Source of the DNA: Roseicyclus sediminis
GTDB taxonomy: Bacteria > Pseudomonadota > Alphaproteobacteria > Rhodobacterales > Rhodobacteraceae
DNA length: 64,000 nt
Assembly: GCF_025515305.1 (NCBI RefSeq)
Contig: NZ_JAOPHT010000018.1
Span: forward strand, 1-64,000
Direction of reading: 5' to 3'
The notes under the pieces were generated by a model. That model ran no database searches. It saw only the letters and a list, made by a program, of their open reading frames with translations, and was not told where the DNA came from. This document shows, one piece after another, positions 52,901-62,390 of this stretch. The translations under genes and the position numbers were made by a program. Each line of letters opens with the position of its first letter. Positions within the stretch are counted from its first letter, which is position 1.

Positions 52901-55578
52901 ACGTTCAATTGGGTCACTAGCGGGTTTACCCGCAAGAAGTCCCTAAGAGCTGAAGCCACCCCGCCACGATCCAGCCCGGATGCAGCACCAAATGGAAAGC
53001 GACGACCTAGAATCGTGGGTATCGTACCGGTGCCGTTTCGGGTAGCGCGCCTTGCTGCCAGGAATGACCATGCCGAGAACACGCCGTTAAGCTTTGGATC
53101 GAGGGGAACGGAAAGCAGGTGCTCTTCTTCCACGGACGGCGCGATCAAGGGAAAGCCTAGCCCGTCAACGAAACGAAGCAGGTCATGCACCTCCCTGCTG
53201 CTCCGAGTGCTCAGCGCGTTTGCCGCGCTATTCTGCACCGACCACGACCAACCAAGGCGAAGCGGATGCAAAGGTGAAAGCAGGATACCTTCAAGGTCTC
53301 CGCCCGCAACGATCGGGATCGAGAACGGAAACGCGAGCAACATGCTGGGCTGGAATGCATGTGCCTGCCCGAGCAATTTTCCATACGCTTCCAAGTAGTT
53401 CTCGACTTTGCCCTTATCGAGCAACCTGAGGTCCAGTCGGCTCGGCCAAGCGGCCGGTCCACCACTAGCCCCGGCGATTTCTCCCAAGCCAAGCTCTTGG
53501 AACCCTCGCCAAAAATCTTGGACCTCATCCAAGTCCGCGATTCCGTCCTGCAGTCGCGGTGCACCTGGAACGGTGCCGGCGGCGAAATACCCCATCGAGG
53601 CGTCGAAGCTCGGCTCAACACTCCGGGTCTGCCTTTCCGCGGCGACGGCCAAGATCCCAAGCGACCCAGGGTGTGCGGGCGTCGCGGGGCCAAGCACGAA
53701 TTCGGATGCGAGCCATTTCTCCAGGTCGCAGCGAGGGTCTCGCTCCAACTCTTCCATGATCGATCCGTCGATATCGTTGGCGACTGCCTCGTTGGTGGCG
53801 CATGCGGTAAATGGAGAGAGGTGCTCTTCGGAAACCTCCGGCACCTGAATGTCCACTATGTGTCCGCCAAGGGTCAGTTGCAGATCCACATCGGCACGCA
53901 GAGGTTCGCTGCGACTGAGCGGGAGCTCCTCGTTGTGCACTTCCGTGATATCGGGTTGCCACTCCCTGTCGGCGCTGGAAAGCGTCAATGGAGCATCCAG
54001 ACCGGCTGATATTACTTCGAAGCTAGCCGTCGATTTGCCCAGCTTGAAAAGAGGCGTCTCGTCGCGCCCGATTTCAACCGGAACGATCTTGCCGTCGTTA
54101 ATCGAGTACTTGGTCGTACTGTGAGATAGCAGTCTGGCCTTCGCCGATTTTCCCCGGGGATGTTCAACCAACCAAGTGGAGCCCCTACCCGGGTGGGCGA
54201 TTACTAGTTGTATCGTGGCTTTTCCTCGCAAGACTTCACGAGCGCTGTCGGACTGGGGCGTTGCGGTGATCTTGCTAGGGTTCTCCCTCCAAGTTCCGCC
54301 GGGAAGACGTAGCTCGAGGTCAAATACCAAGAGTTTCTTATCGCCGCTGGGCTCTACGCGAACATTTTCTGCCACGAGGGCTCGCGGATTGCAGTCTACT
54401 TCGAAGCTAGGCGCGACGCCGTCAAATTGCGCGGAATACGGCAACTCGAACCCGAAAGTTCCCAGCCACTGCTTGTTCCCTCGATCGAAATCCGCGTCAC
54501 GGACCGCCAGCACGTGTACGCGATTGCTGGCATCAAGGCCGGGTACACATGGAAGAGGCACGAGACCATCCTCGTCGAGACGCCCCAGCAAGATGTCATC
54601 GCTGTCGACAACGGCTCCTGAAAAGAAGGCCGTCTCGCTCGTACTGGCCCAACCATCCAGCCAGTCATTGCTACCATGTCCGTGAAAACAGCACGCCAAC
54701 ACCGGGTGACGAAGGCGTGCGCGGGTCGCAGCCAAGTCTTCCCATTCCAATCGCGCCAAGGAATGTTCCGCGTCGGCCGCCAGCCGCTTCGCCTTCCGTT
54801 CGATGTCGCGAATGTCCTTGATCGCAGCCTCAGCCGAGTTGCTACTGCCCCACCTTTCGCCGATGATCTTGGCAAATTTCTTGCCAGAATTGGTACGAGA
54901 ATAAACACCGGCCGTTTGGTTGTCCGGAATCGGCAGACCTGCCGCTGCGTATACCGCGATCACCATCCGGTTGAGCCCGTGGGCGGATGGAAGTGCCTGG
55001 CCCACGGAGGTCAGCTTGGACAGCATCGTGTCGACGTGCCGCCACCAAGCATCGGTCCAGTTTACTTCGTCGTTTCCAACCGCGCGGTAGGCGTCCAGTA
55101 GGAACAAGAGAACGGTTTTGAGAATGCCGGCTAACCTTGAACGCTGAGCGTCGTTCGTGGCCAGGTCCGGACACAGCAACGCCACCTCTTCCAAAAGCGT
55201 GGCTGACTGGAGCTCGCCCTCGCCTTCTTCCAGTAGCCCAGATGGCAAGCTCCCGGGATTTGCCAGCCGGAAAGCCTCCAGTGACTTGAGCTCCTTGAAC
55301 TCGCCTTGCTGGTGGACAAGGAGCGCGTTCGCAGACTTGCCGTCTTCCCTCGTCCTTACCTTGATGGCTTCTTCAGGGGAAATTTCACCTTCCGACGGCG
55401 ATTGCCGCACCACGTGTGCGAATTGCGCTTCGCCACGAGTGGCGTTCGCAGATTTCGCCACTTCAGCGGCGACTTCGGGGTCAAGGCCCGCGGGCAGTTG
55501 CAGGCGCGTGAGCCCGGCGGACTTCGCCATTACCCGCCCCAAGGCTCTTGCCAACAAGTGATTTCGTGCTTCGCTCAT
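49927..55578 (-). CDS. DptH-like giant protein: PD-(D/E)XK candidate plus HerA-like ATPase
   Basis: An 1883-residue protein, last of a three-gene operon. The N-terminal ~1200 residues are mixed alpha/beta with no clear motif. Around 1240-1265, ADVLAVRARK followed by VILHPVEVKMR gives the Asp ... Glu-x-Lys spacing of a PD-(D/E)XK nuclease. A low-complexity linker (about 1390-1500) leads to the ATPase: Walker A GVLGDLGTGKTQFL near 1546, FDYKTDYID, Walker B FLLVDEAHHIM near 1772, and LSSQYLSHF, as in HerA/FtsK. Length, place and ATPase type fit DptH of phosphorothioation-dependent restriction. No dndA-E genes are nearby. Low GC relative to core. DNA translocation with cleavage is inferred. Confidence 0.65.
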   Translation of the reverse strand: MSEARNHLLARALGRVMAKSAGLTRLQLPAGLDPEVAAEVAKSANATRGEAQFAHVVRQSPSEGEISPEEAIKVRTREDGKSANALLVHQQGEFKELKSLEAFRLANPGSLPSGLLEEGEGELQSATLLEEVALLCPDLATNDAQRSRLAGILKTVLLFLLDAYRAVGNDEVNWTDAWWRHVDTMLSKLTSVGQALPSAHGLNRMVIAVYAAAGLPIPDNQTAGVYSRTNSGKKFAKIIGERWGSSNSAEAAIKDIRDIERKAKRLAADAEHSLARLEWEDLAATRARLRHPVLACCFHGHGSNDWLDGWASTSETAFFSGAVVDSDDILLGRLDEDGLVPLPCVPGLDASNRVHVLAVRDADFDRGNKQWLGTFGFELPYSAQFDGVAPSFEVDCNPRALVAENVRVEPSGDKKLLVFDLELRLPGGTWRENPSKITATPQSDSAREVLRGKATIQLVIAHPGRGSTWLVEHPRGKSAKARLLSHSTTKYSINDGKIVPVEIGRDETPLFKLGKSTASFEVISAGLDAPLTLSSADREWQPDITEVHNEELPLSRSEPLRADVDLQLTLGGHIVDIQVPEVSEEHLSPFTACATNEAVANDIDGSIMEELERDPRCDLEKWLASEFVLGPATPAHPGSLGILAVAAERQTRSVEPSFDASMGYFAAGTVPGAPRLQDGIADLDEVQDFWRGFQELGLGEIAGASGGPAAWPSRLDLRLLDKGKVENYLEAYGKLLGQAHAFQPSMLLAFPFSIPIVAGGDLEGILLSPLHPLRLGWSWSVQNSAANALSTRSSREVHDLLRFVDGLGFPLIAPSVEEEHLLSVPLDPKLNGVFSAWSFLAARRATRNGTGTIPTILGRRFPFGAASGLDRGGVASALRDFLRVNPLVTQLNVGLHAADKVERATELDQALIDAVGRELADGMGRLPGGVRIYDSPNRLGELPEPEAVIASIEDTISSARRGTDRSARTPHIEWATADTGDLDVQFLETPLVRVEVGSTGQEKPDGAAPRLPINRQIVWSREGSGTQRSAYCPVLPENSFQDLRFYGHCLHELETLASHDSLPRVSCRLAGVPALTGSTARWTVSGNAHMDPANLSRELGQISSELVLWEWRPAFLARLENTSRSSVATARPYITISRLDDFFRQELEDDCRKALGETAKSSAQQVLTELGTRGIGLSSLLSIGHTQTSGAIGFFLAFRALKDWEERNSDDDIRCILPMDAIHPVLEAIAGEDWKPDDRRRADVLAVRARKHDDGTYAVILHPVEVKMRSDDGNFPSPRSSQIEEALGQLANSSKLLASLAARVNDGDDVLLNNAVASLLEAALSIRAVTGLEDQRGEVEKERDFLNAVAEGRCDVNTSTGTLFWFQAGGQSLGSRPIEERVGDGADPWQVLLNPLHYGNALVADEPSEAHAPFTRALDRDAIGRCDESRPGTDPAIDTEGKNENQGDQRGVQSAEHPNGDQGTGSDGSHPSVDVPTQLVGTGDHSRPSERDFVKKPPEKPREQEDETLDGVKIHVGTRASGTKSEKVVFDPSNTAVNQLNMGVLGDLGTGKTQFLRSFVYQLSQSADDNGGRPPKAFIFDYKTDYIDEEFLESVNGKLLAPGDEPIPLNFFALPRDAKKNAYKARARFFADVIDKVNRIGTVQRQRLVDCVQRAYEYFGDGEYPLVSDILEMYREQVPTPDSVTSALSDLVDLEVFETDRGNLLTIEELFDRTVVVDLKGMQAGAHVQSVLVILLIDLLFSEYMPSRPKVLRKDANGVQRRLIDSFLLVDEAHHIMAHDFEVLNQLMLQGRQFGMGVVLSSQYLSHFKQSSIDWSQPLLTWCIHKVPRISAKDLQGIGFTGDNAALAEQVPQLEPLHSIFKTEPDLMSGTSMRDKPYFEFFE

Positions 55579-55596
55579 TTGATCCTTGGTAATGGT

Positions 55597-57129
55597 TTAG
55601 AATGATGCTTGGACTTCAATGGCCTCGTCGGCATCGTGGCTTCCACGAGCAAGACCGCTCGCCTCGAGACGGCGAATGATGGAAGGTATCGGTGGCTGCA
55701 GGCGAAGGCTCGCAAGGCTGTCGGCTATGTCAGCAACGCGTATCGGTTTGGAGGGTCCAGTAGACGCAAGCCCACCAAGCGCGACGAGCCACTCCTGTCC
55801 GGGATCAACAACGAAATATCGCCCTCGCCGGTTCAAGAGCGCATAGTGGTCTTGCGCCGAAGGCCCTTCCGACCGTTCACGCAACGAGTAAAGGATCGTT
55901 TCGTCGACGTTTTTCGCCGGCCTTAGGTCTCCAGCACCTTCCATCGCGGCAGCAATCTCCCGGACCGTTTTCTTTATGCCGCGCTCGTTTGCCCAAGCCC
56001 GAGCTACCTGCAGCCAAGAACCGAGGCCGTCCTGCTGGTCCTCGTGATCACTAGGAGAAGGGCAGTTCTCGCTCTGTATCCATCCTTCGAGTAGCTTGGC
56101 AGCGGCGGTGCCTTCGCGAGCGGCACCGCGAACCTGCTCGCGAACGCACCTGTCTGAAACTCGTGCAGTGTCGTCCCACCGGAGGAGGGGCTGACCATCT
56201 GCAAGTGCAGCTCGCAAAACAGCTTCTTCCGACCTTTCATCCCCGACTGACAATACCATTGTTCGAACGAGGTTCATCTCGAACAGGTACCCCATGCCAA
56301 GGCTTGTACGCAGAACGCTTGACGCCCAGTCCACCCAGCGCCGCCGCGGCATTCGAGCCGTCCATCCGTTCTCGCAAAGGTTCACCCAGCTCCTCGCAAA
56401 CCAGGTGTAGGGCGTATTCCTTCCGGCAAGCCACGCTGGCTGATTTCCTCCCGGGGCTGGGAAATCGCGCCCAAGTCCTTCCAGCGCTTTATCGCCTGCG
56501 ACTTGGACGTATGCAGGCGCCGCAGAACCAAGGATCGAGCTTAGCCACTTCGGATGGCCCTCCCCTTCGCGGGAGAGCGCGGAAACCAGCTGCTGCGCGG
56601 CCGAACCGCCACCACCGCCTAAGGCAAACATTCGTTCGAATATCGCCGCGTAGTTAGCCGGCCCCCGGGTTCTCAAAAGGCCCGAACTATCTTGAAGGAG
56701 CGCCGTGTAGAGATCGATAGGGACCGCCGCAAACGTCTTTGACTTCGTGGGTCGCAACGCGCGCAGATCGCGAACGAGGACCTGCGCGGCGTCACGGGCA
56801 TCATGCTCATTCGCGAAATCAAATTCGTCCCACAAGGCATCGACCAACCGTTCCCGCCGCTTGGTACCTTCAGCAGGCAAAGTGTAGCCGATGTCGAGAC
56901 GCGACCCGCCCTGGTCGTACCTATCGTACGCAACGGCTTGCCTAGCGGCTTCGCCGTCGTCCACGACAAGCTCGATCTTCGTACCCGTCGCCACTTGATC
57001 GACAAAACCCCAAACCAATGCCGATATGAGGGTTTCAGGCATGTTCGCGTATTGCGGACGATTGAGCCCTAGGAAGAGGCCCGACCCTTTTGACACGGCT
57101 GGCTGTCCAGCTCCGTCTGACCCTATCAT
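55597..57129 (-). CDS. DptG-like middle protein, unknown function
   Basis: A 510-residue soluble protein. I see no catalytic motif. The middle is helical, with an aromatic/Arg-rich stretch TARMPRRRWVDWASSVLRT; the last 80 residues (NRRGRYFVVDPGQEW, then SKPIRVADIADSLASLRLQP) look like a winged helix that could bind DNA. Its start overlaps the ATPase stop by ATGA, and the 1883-aa gene starts 18 bases after its stop, so all three are one unit. Position matches DptG. Confidence 0.6.
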   Translation of the reverse strand: MIGSDGAGQPAVSKGSGLFLGLNRPQYANMPETLISALVWGFVDQVATGTKIELVVDDGEAARQAVAYDRYDQGGSRLDIGYTLPAEGTKRRERLVDALWDEFDFANEHDARDAAQVLVRDLRALRPTKSKTFAAVPIDLYTALLQDSSGLLRTRGPANYAAIFERMFALGGGGGSAAQQLVSALSREGEGHPKWLSSILGSAAPAYVQVAGDKALEGLGRDFPAPGGNQPAWLAGRNTPYTWFARSWVNLCENGWTARMPRRRWVDWASSVLRTSLGMGYLFEMNLVRTMVLSVGDERSEEAVLRAALADGQPLLRWDDTARVSDRCVREQVRGAAREGTAAAKLLEGWIQSENCPSPSDHEDQQDGLGSWLQVARAWANERGIKKTVREIAAAMEGAGDLRPAKNVDETILYSLRERSEGPSAQDHYALLNRRGRYFVVDPGQEWLVALGGLASTGPSKPIRVADIADSLASLRLQPPIPSIIRRLEASGLARGSHDADEAIEVQASF

Positions 57130-59126
57130 GCAGTCAATCTCCTGCCATCGCTGGTGATGAACACGGCATCGCCCGAGCCCTTCGGGTCATGAAGTTTCAT
57201 CGAAAGGAGCCGAGCCCTCATCCTTTCGAGACGTGGCTCCACGTGGCGCAGCGAGTCTGTAAAACCGTTCCCTCGCTGTCTCGAAAGCGCCTCTCTCAGG
57301 AGATGAAAATCGAATGCCGTTTCCGCGTAATCATTGCTTCCGCGTTCCATGATCCGGACGACCATCTTCTCGCCGTTGGGAAGAACCTCGACCTCGAAGT
57401 CTTTGGGCCGAACCCTCATGGCCAAGTGCGGTTGGCTGAAGCCGGGGCTGTTTACCCGCGGCTTGAGTACGGGAAGCAAAGAAGACGAAGCGAACGCATG
57501 GTGGTCGTCCGTGCTGGGCAAAGCCACATCGCGGACCGCTTTCAAAATATCGTCCTTGATATGCTTTCCCGTGTTTAGGCGCAGACGTAGTTTCTGCCAC
57601 TCCGAGATAACCTGCGAGAAGGCTGGGCGGCCGGTTGAGACGCAGGCCAACCTCACGAGGTACTGGGCATACCACGCGAGCAACTCGGCACGATCAAAAT
57701 CGAATTGGCGCCGCGACATTGGATCGATCAGTGCAGCGATTGCGAGGTCCAACGCATCCTCAAGTGGGCTCCATGCTGCAACGAGGTTTGCGTCGAAAGA
57801 TCCGAGCTTTCCTTTCAACGGACGACCTTCTTTCACGTGGGAAACAAGCTCGAAAAGCTTTCTGCTTAACCCCGGATCCACGTCGAGCAAGGGGTCCGCG
57901 CGCATCATCGCCGAGACCGCGTCGTTCTCAGGCGTGCTTCCGGTCCAACGCTTGGCATCGAGCGGAAGACTGGCATGCAGGCCACCGAACATCGTGAGGT
58001 GCAGGCGAAGAGAGGCCAGCGAGACGAGCGAACGACATCTCTCCAGCTCATCCTTTGCGCCTTGCACTTCGTTGGCGCGTTCACGCACCCATGCCGCAAG
58101 TTCCCCTAGGGTACGACCACTGGTCGCCCCCACGACCGAAAGTACCGACAATCCCCAGAGGTCGCGGTAGGAGAAGTTGGAGCCCTCTATGAGTTCAGCT
58201 CCACGCAGGATCCGACACCAAGTATCGACGAGCGACGGTTCCTGTAGGTGGCGCACGTTTGCCAACACCGGGTCCAGCTCACCACCCGGCGGCCCGACAC
58301 CGATTTCCCGCGCGATGTTAGTGGCCAACTTGGACAGGGGCTGCTCGAATGCTGCGTGGCGAGCCTCTCGTTCTCGCCGATCTACGATCGGCGAGATCCT
58401 GTTTGGGAAACCCCCTTCATCACCGTCGCCAGAGAGTGGCTCAAGCAAGGAAAAGCTGTCCATGTAGACAGCCAGAAGCTCAAACCGATTGCCGGCCGGA
58501 GTCGTAACCTCGAACGACAGGTTCCCGGTCTGTGCACCCAGGGAAGGCACCAAGACCCACCCATCTTTCTCAACGTGTTCTCCGGCGTTCGCTTGAAAGG
58601 TACGAAGCAACAACTCTCCTGCAATGGCGTCAGCACCGGAGGCCTCGTCGATGGAAACGGCGTTGGTCTCCCCGATCAGCACGCCCCTGTTTACGCAAGC
58701 AAGCAGGTGTTCCGAGCTATCAAGGGCCGACGAAATCTCGCGTAGAAGCCCGCCCACGGACCGATCCTCGGTTGGGATGGTCGCATCGTTAATGATCCGT
58801 AGCGGCTGGCCGCTTGCTGTCTTGTAGAGGTAGCTACGTCGCGCGAAGGTTGTCGGCCTGTCGGTCTTAGTGGCTCCAGCTGCCTGAACGACGCGAGACG
58901 CCAAGAACGACTTCCCGTTGCCCGCACCACCTACGAGGAAGACCATGCAGCGCTTGCCGTCGCCATCCTTTCGGCAGCAAGCAGCAAGCTTTTCCACCGC
59001 CTCCAGCGAACCAGGCGCGGAAGGCCCATTGGGCCATTTGCCTTGCTCGTGAACTAGGCCAGGTGCGACTGCAACGTCCGCACCACCAAAGCCACGGTCA
59101 ATTATCCAATCTGGATAGCCATTCAT
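57126..59126 (-). CDS. DptF-like P-loop ATPase
   Basis: A 666-residue ATPase, first gene of the operon. Walker A VFLVGGAGNGKSFLA near residue 70; then RIINDAT, LLACVNRGVLIGE and FELLAVYMDSFSLLEP, an order that resembles DptF (NTPase of Dnd restriction) with Asn-Asp-Ala-Thr and (G/C)xNxGxL blocks. The rest is helical. The ATG at 59126 gives MNGYPDWIIDRGFGG and is preceded by GAGG; the longer frame has no protein character. Presumed sensor/loader of the restriction complex (inference). Confidence 0.62.
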   Translation of the reverse strand: MNGYPDWIIDRGFGGADVAVAPGLVHEQGKWPNGPSAPGSLEAVEKLAACCRKDGDGKRCMVFLVGGAGNGKSFLASRVVQAAGATKTDRPTTFARRSYLYKTASGQPLRIINDATIPTEDRSVGGLLREISSALDSSEHLLACVNRGVLIGETNAVSIDEASGADAIAGELLLRTFQANAGEHVEKDGWVLVPSLGAQTGNLSFEVTTPAGNRFELLAVYMDSFSLLEPLSGDGDEGGFPNRISPIVDRREREARHAAFEQPLSKLATNIAREIGVGPPGGELDPVLANVRHLQEPSLVDTWCRILRGAELIEGSNFSYRDLWGLSVLSVVGATSGRTLGELAAWVRERANEVQGAKDELERCRSLVSLASLRLHLTMFGGLHASLPLDAKRWTGSTPENDAVSAMMRADPLLDVDPGLSRKLFELVSHVKEGRPLKGKLGSFDANLVAAWSPLEDALDLAIAALIDPMSRRQFDFDRAELLAWYAQYLVRLACVSTGRPAFSQVISEWQKLRLRLNTGKHIKDDILKAVRDVALPSTDDHHAFASSSLLPVLKPRVNSPGFSQPHLAMRVRPKDFEVEVLPNGEKMVVRIMERGSNDYAETAFDFHLLREALSRQRGNGFTDSLRHVEPRLERMRARLLSMKLHDPKGSGDAVFITSDGRRLTA

Positions 59127-60172
59127 CTGTCGGCAACCTCGAGAAACTGCTCTTCCGGGCCGTCTATCGGCCTCTTGTGGCAAGACTTTGAAATCAGGAT
59201 CAAGCGGCCAGCCCACTGGGTCAAGACCACATGCCTAGGACGAAGGGTATCAAGGCACTCGGAGGGCGCAACCGGATAGCATGGGCTCGGATCTCGTGAT
59301 AGGAAACACCTAAGGGCTCGGGAGAAACTAGGGTCAGGACCCATAAACCAGCTTGAGGCTTCCTGAGCTGCGTGATTCAAGCTCCCAAACACAGTGGGGG
59401 CAGGCCAAGGCCAATCGATACCCGCCGCGCCTTGAGGTGCGCCCCTCTCTGCACTCTGTTCTTTTCCTGCATCACGGCCTTCTCTCGTCCAGTGTCAGAA
59501 CACGGATACAGCTTCAATCGGCGAAAAATGGGACGCAATGAATCGATGCTGGGTTGCCCGCGGCAGATGGACCCGCCAGCACCTGAAAACGCTCTGCATC
59601 CCCATAGCGGACCTTAAGAACAACCGCAGCGATCGACCGCTGTGAGCCCACAGGAGACATAGCTAGCCGCCGACGTTCGCGCGCGCAGCGCGTCATAGAC
59701 CAAGACCATCAACTGCGCCGCAGCAATAGAAGCGGCCGTTCAGGCAGAGTGCGGAGAGGTCTCGGGCACCGATGACCGAGATGCGGGCCAACGGGATGAA
59801 TGCACCCGTAGCATGGTCGGTCTTACAGATCACTGTCCCTCAGCTATCTCATCGCCGCATTGCAGCTCGGTTTTCCGGACACGGTCGTTCATGTGCCAAC
59901 TGCCGCAGTACTGCTTCTTGCCACACCCCGTCCCGGAACAACGCCTTGTCTGACGCACGGGATAGCGCAGGGGGTAAAAAATTGGAATCATGACATTAAA
60001 TCCCAAGAGATGGCAGGGAGCGACGCTGAGAGCTTTTCCAAGAAGCCCAAGGTTGTTGCCGTGCAACTCGCCACCACAGGCTGACCGCCTCAAGGTCATC
60101 AGGACGCCCGATTTTTACCATACCATCCTGCTGTGTTCCGCAGGTCGATCCACAAACCTGAGCTTGATCGTA
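59127..60172. other. Non-coding gap between DptFGH-like operon and sensor kinase
   Basis: About 1.05 kb between divergent genes. It must hold both promoters. No frame looks like conserved protein and I see no tRNA, repeat array or att core. A Cys-containing minus-strand frame around 59830-60000 is not convincing. Confidence 0.4.
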
Positions 60173-61960
60173 ATGCACTGCCTCAACGATCTTTCCACGG
60201 ATCAATTTTTCTTTTTGGCATCCGGCATAAGCCTTCTCGCAGCGATGGTGATGATCGCCACGGTTGCCACCCAGACTTTCAATGGAAAACTGTTCTACTC
60301 TCTGAGCTTTGTGGGTGTGATATGGACCTTGATGGCCGTCGGGTTGGAGGCGGCATCAACGGACGCTGTGTGCCAAATTGCGTGGGCTGCCGTCGCTTGG
60401 CCGGGAAATGCTCTTGTACCGATGGCGTGGTGTTTCTTTGTGTTCGCCTACGTCGGAAATGGAGTGAGGCTCAAAAGGCGATGGACCACCGGCGTACTTG
60501 TCACTCTCCCCGCAGTGGCGTTGTTCGCAGCTGCAACAAACCCGTGGCACAACCTCGTTTACTCGGCCGAAACGGCCGTTCCTGCGGGTAGTGACCGCGT
60601 TGCTTACGTCCATGGTCCCGGATTCCACGTAATTATCGGCGTACTCTACGCATTTGTATTCGCGACCCTTCTGCGACTTGGGGCCGCCTTCTTCCGCGCA
60701 AAAAGATCCGCCTGGCCGCTGCTTGCAGTGCTCGTCTTGGTAACGCTCACACCTCTTGTTGCGAATACCGCTTATGTCGGCTTCGGCCTAAAGATCCTTG
60801 GGATGGATCCAACCGCCTTCATGTTCACGCTCGGCGTGATTGCGTTCACGTGGCTACTCGTCACGAACAAGACGATCGATATGGCCACCGTGGGTCAGTC
60901 TATCCTCTTCGACACGATGAGCGAACCGGTCATCTTGATTGATCGGCGGCGGAACATCGTGCGCATGAACACGGCCGCGAAGCACAGCCAACTGATCCAG
61001 GGCGAAGGGCGCCTGGCGGACGTTGCAGTGAGACAGACAAGCACGTCGAATCCGTCGATCAATGGTGAGCACATGAGCGTAGGAGAGCGGGTCTTTGAAC
61101 CTCGTGTCGCAACGATTGAAAACCCGCTGGATCCAGCCGGTCCCTTTCTGGGGTGGAGCATTACCTTCGTCGACATCACCGAGCGCGTCTCCGCCAACGC
61201 CGCCTTGCAGGCAGCTCTGCAAAGGGCGGACGATGCGAACCGCATGAAGGACGAATTCATCTCCGTGATCAGCCACGAAATGCGCACGCCGCTTGCGTCA
61301 TTGAGAGGCGGCGTAACGCTCGCGCTCAGCGGTAAGCTGGGAGAGCTGAGCGAGCACGCACGATCGTCGCTGGAAATCGCACTTCGCAACGGAGTCCGCT
61401 TGTCTCGCCTCGTTGACAATCTCCTATTGGCGCAGAAGCTCGATGTGAACGCGCTCACGCTCAAGAAAGAACCCGTCGACCTTGGCATGGTGCTTGAAGA
61501 AAGCATTGAAGAAAACAGGATGTTCGCCGCCTCTCGACGTGTTTCCCTTGTTGTCGGAGAGATTGACGGGCCCAGCACGATTATGGGTGACGCTTTTGCC
61601 GTTCGACAGATCGTCGAAAACCTCATCTCCAACGCCATCAAGTTTTCGGACAAGAAAGGCGTGGTCGAATTGACGCTCCGCGTCTCGGATGGACGGGTAG
61701 GCCTTGCCGTCAGGGATACTGGTCGCGGAATTCCATATGGTATGGAAGAACAGGTCTTCGGTCGGTTTGGGCAGCTGGAAAACGGGAGCCAAGGGTCAAC
61801 CCAAGGTTCGGGACTGGGATTGTATATTGCAAGACGGCTGGCCCGCGAGATGGACGGAGACGTCTTGTACGAAAGCAGGGAGGGCGTTGGTACGACCTTC
61901 CACGTCGAATTCAGGCACGCAAATAGCCTGGAAATCGACTCCGAGCGGCTGGCGGGGTAG
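60173..61960 (+). CDS. 7TM sensor histidine kinase (HisKA_7TM, PAS)
   Basis: A 595-residue membrane kinase. Residues 10-225 form seven hydrophobic helices with the HisKA_7TM pattern (GNALVPMAWCFFVFAYVG, NPWHNLVY). A PAS domain follows (VGQSILFDTMSEPVILIDRR ... WSITFVDITER). The HisKA box is FISVISHEMRTPLASLRGG with His near 367, and the ATPase domain has NLISNAIKFSD, DTGRGIPYG and GSGLGLYIA. No response regulator is adjacent, so it is an orphan. The signal is unknown. Confidence 0.9.
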   Translation: MHCLNDLSTDQFFFLASGISLLAAMVMIATVATQTFNGKLFYSLSFVGVIWTLMAVGLEAASTDAVCQIAWAAVAWPGNALVPMAWCFFVFAYVGNGVRLKRRWTTGVLVTLPAVALFAAATNPWHNLVYSAETAVPAGSDRVAYVHGPGFHVIIGVLYAFVFATLLRLGAAFFRAKRSAWPLLAVLVLVTLTPLVANTAYVGFGLKILGMDPTAFMFTLGVIAFTWLLVTNKTIDMATVGQSILFDTMSEPVILIDRRRNIVRMNTAAKHSQLIQGEGRLADVAVRQTSTSNPSINGEHMSVGERVFEPRVATIENPLDPAGPFLGWSITFVDITERVSANAALQAALQRADDANRMKDEFISVISHEMRTPLASLRGGVTLALSGKLGELSEHARSSLEIALRNGVRLSRLVDNLLLAQKLDVNALTLKKEPVDLGMVLEESIEENRMFAASRRVSLVVGEIDGPSTIMGDAFAVRQIVENLISNAIKFSDKKGVVELTLRVSDGRVGLAVRDTGRGIPYGMEEQVFGRFGQLENGSQGSTQGSGLGLYIARRLAREMDGDVLYESREGVGTTFHVEFRHANSLEIDSERLAG

Positions 61961-62069
61961 ATCGCAGTACAACAACCTTCGCAAAAACCTGAGCCGGTAA
62001 GGCCAACGGTCAATTGGCGTCGGCAACGAATTGTCGGCACCCTTGGAAATCATGGGTTACTTATCAGAA

Positions 62070-62253
62070 CCAATGCCAACCGTATGGAACGCAATCCCTA
62101 CTGCGGACAAAGGCCGCACTAATCTACCGAAAGACGGAAAATCTGAGTGCGGTTCAGCTCCTGCTCGGTCACACCAAAGTGGACAGCACCGTCAGATATC
62201 TCGGCGTCGAACTCGATGACGCGCTGAGCATCGCCGAGAGGATCGACATCTGA
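62070..62253 (+). pseudogene. C-terminal remnant of a tyrosine integrase
   Basis: The frame YGTQSLLRTKAALIYRKTEN followed by LSAVQLLLGHTKVDSTVRYL and DDALSIAERIDI matches the end of a common tyrosine recombinase (normally YGTHSLRRTKA...). The His of the HxxR motif is changed to Gln, while the later His and the Tyr are kept. The front two-thirds is missing. Confidence 0.75.
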
Positions 62254-62390
62254 GACTTTGGCGGACGGCAGTACTCGTCCGCCAACTCTGACCGGTCGTT
62301 GTTCACATCTGGCTGCAGCGGCAGCATCGAGTCCAAGGCGGCCGTAGAGTGGATGTAGACTACGCCTGTGGCGGCTTCAAAGCGGCAAGA

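Noticed and set aside
59830-60099. Cys-containing minus-strand frame in the gap before the sensor kinase
   Set aside because: Cys spacing does not fit SEC-C or another known zinc motif and codon use is not gene-like.
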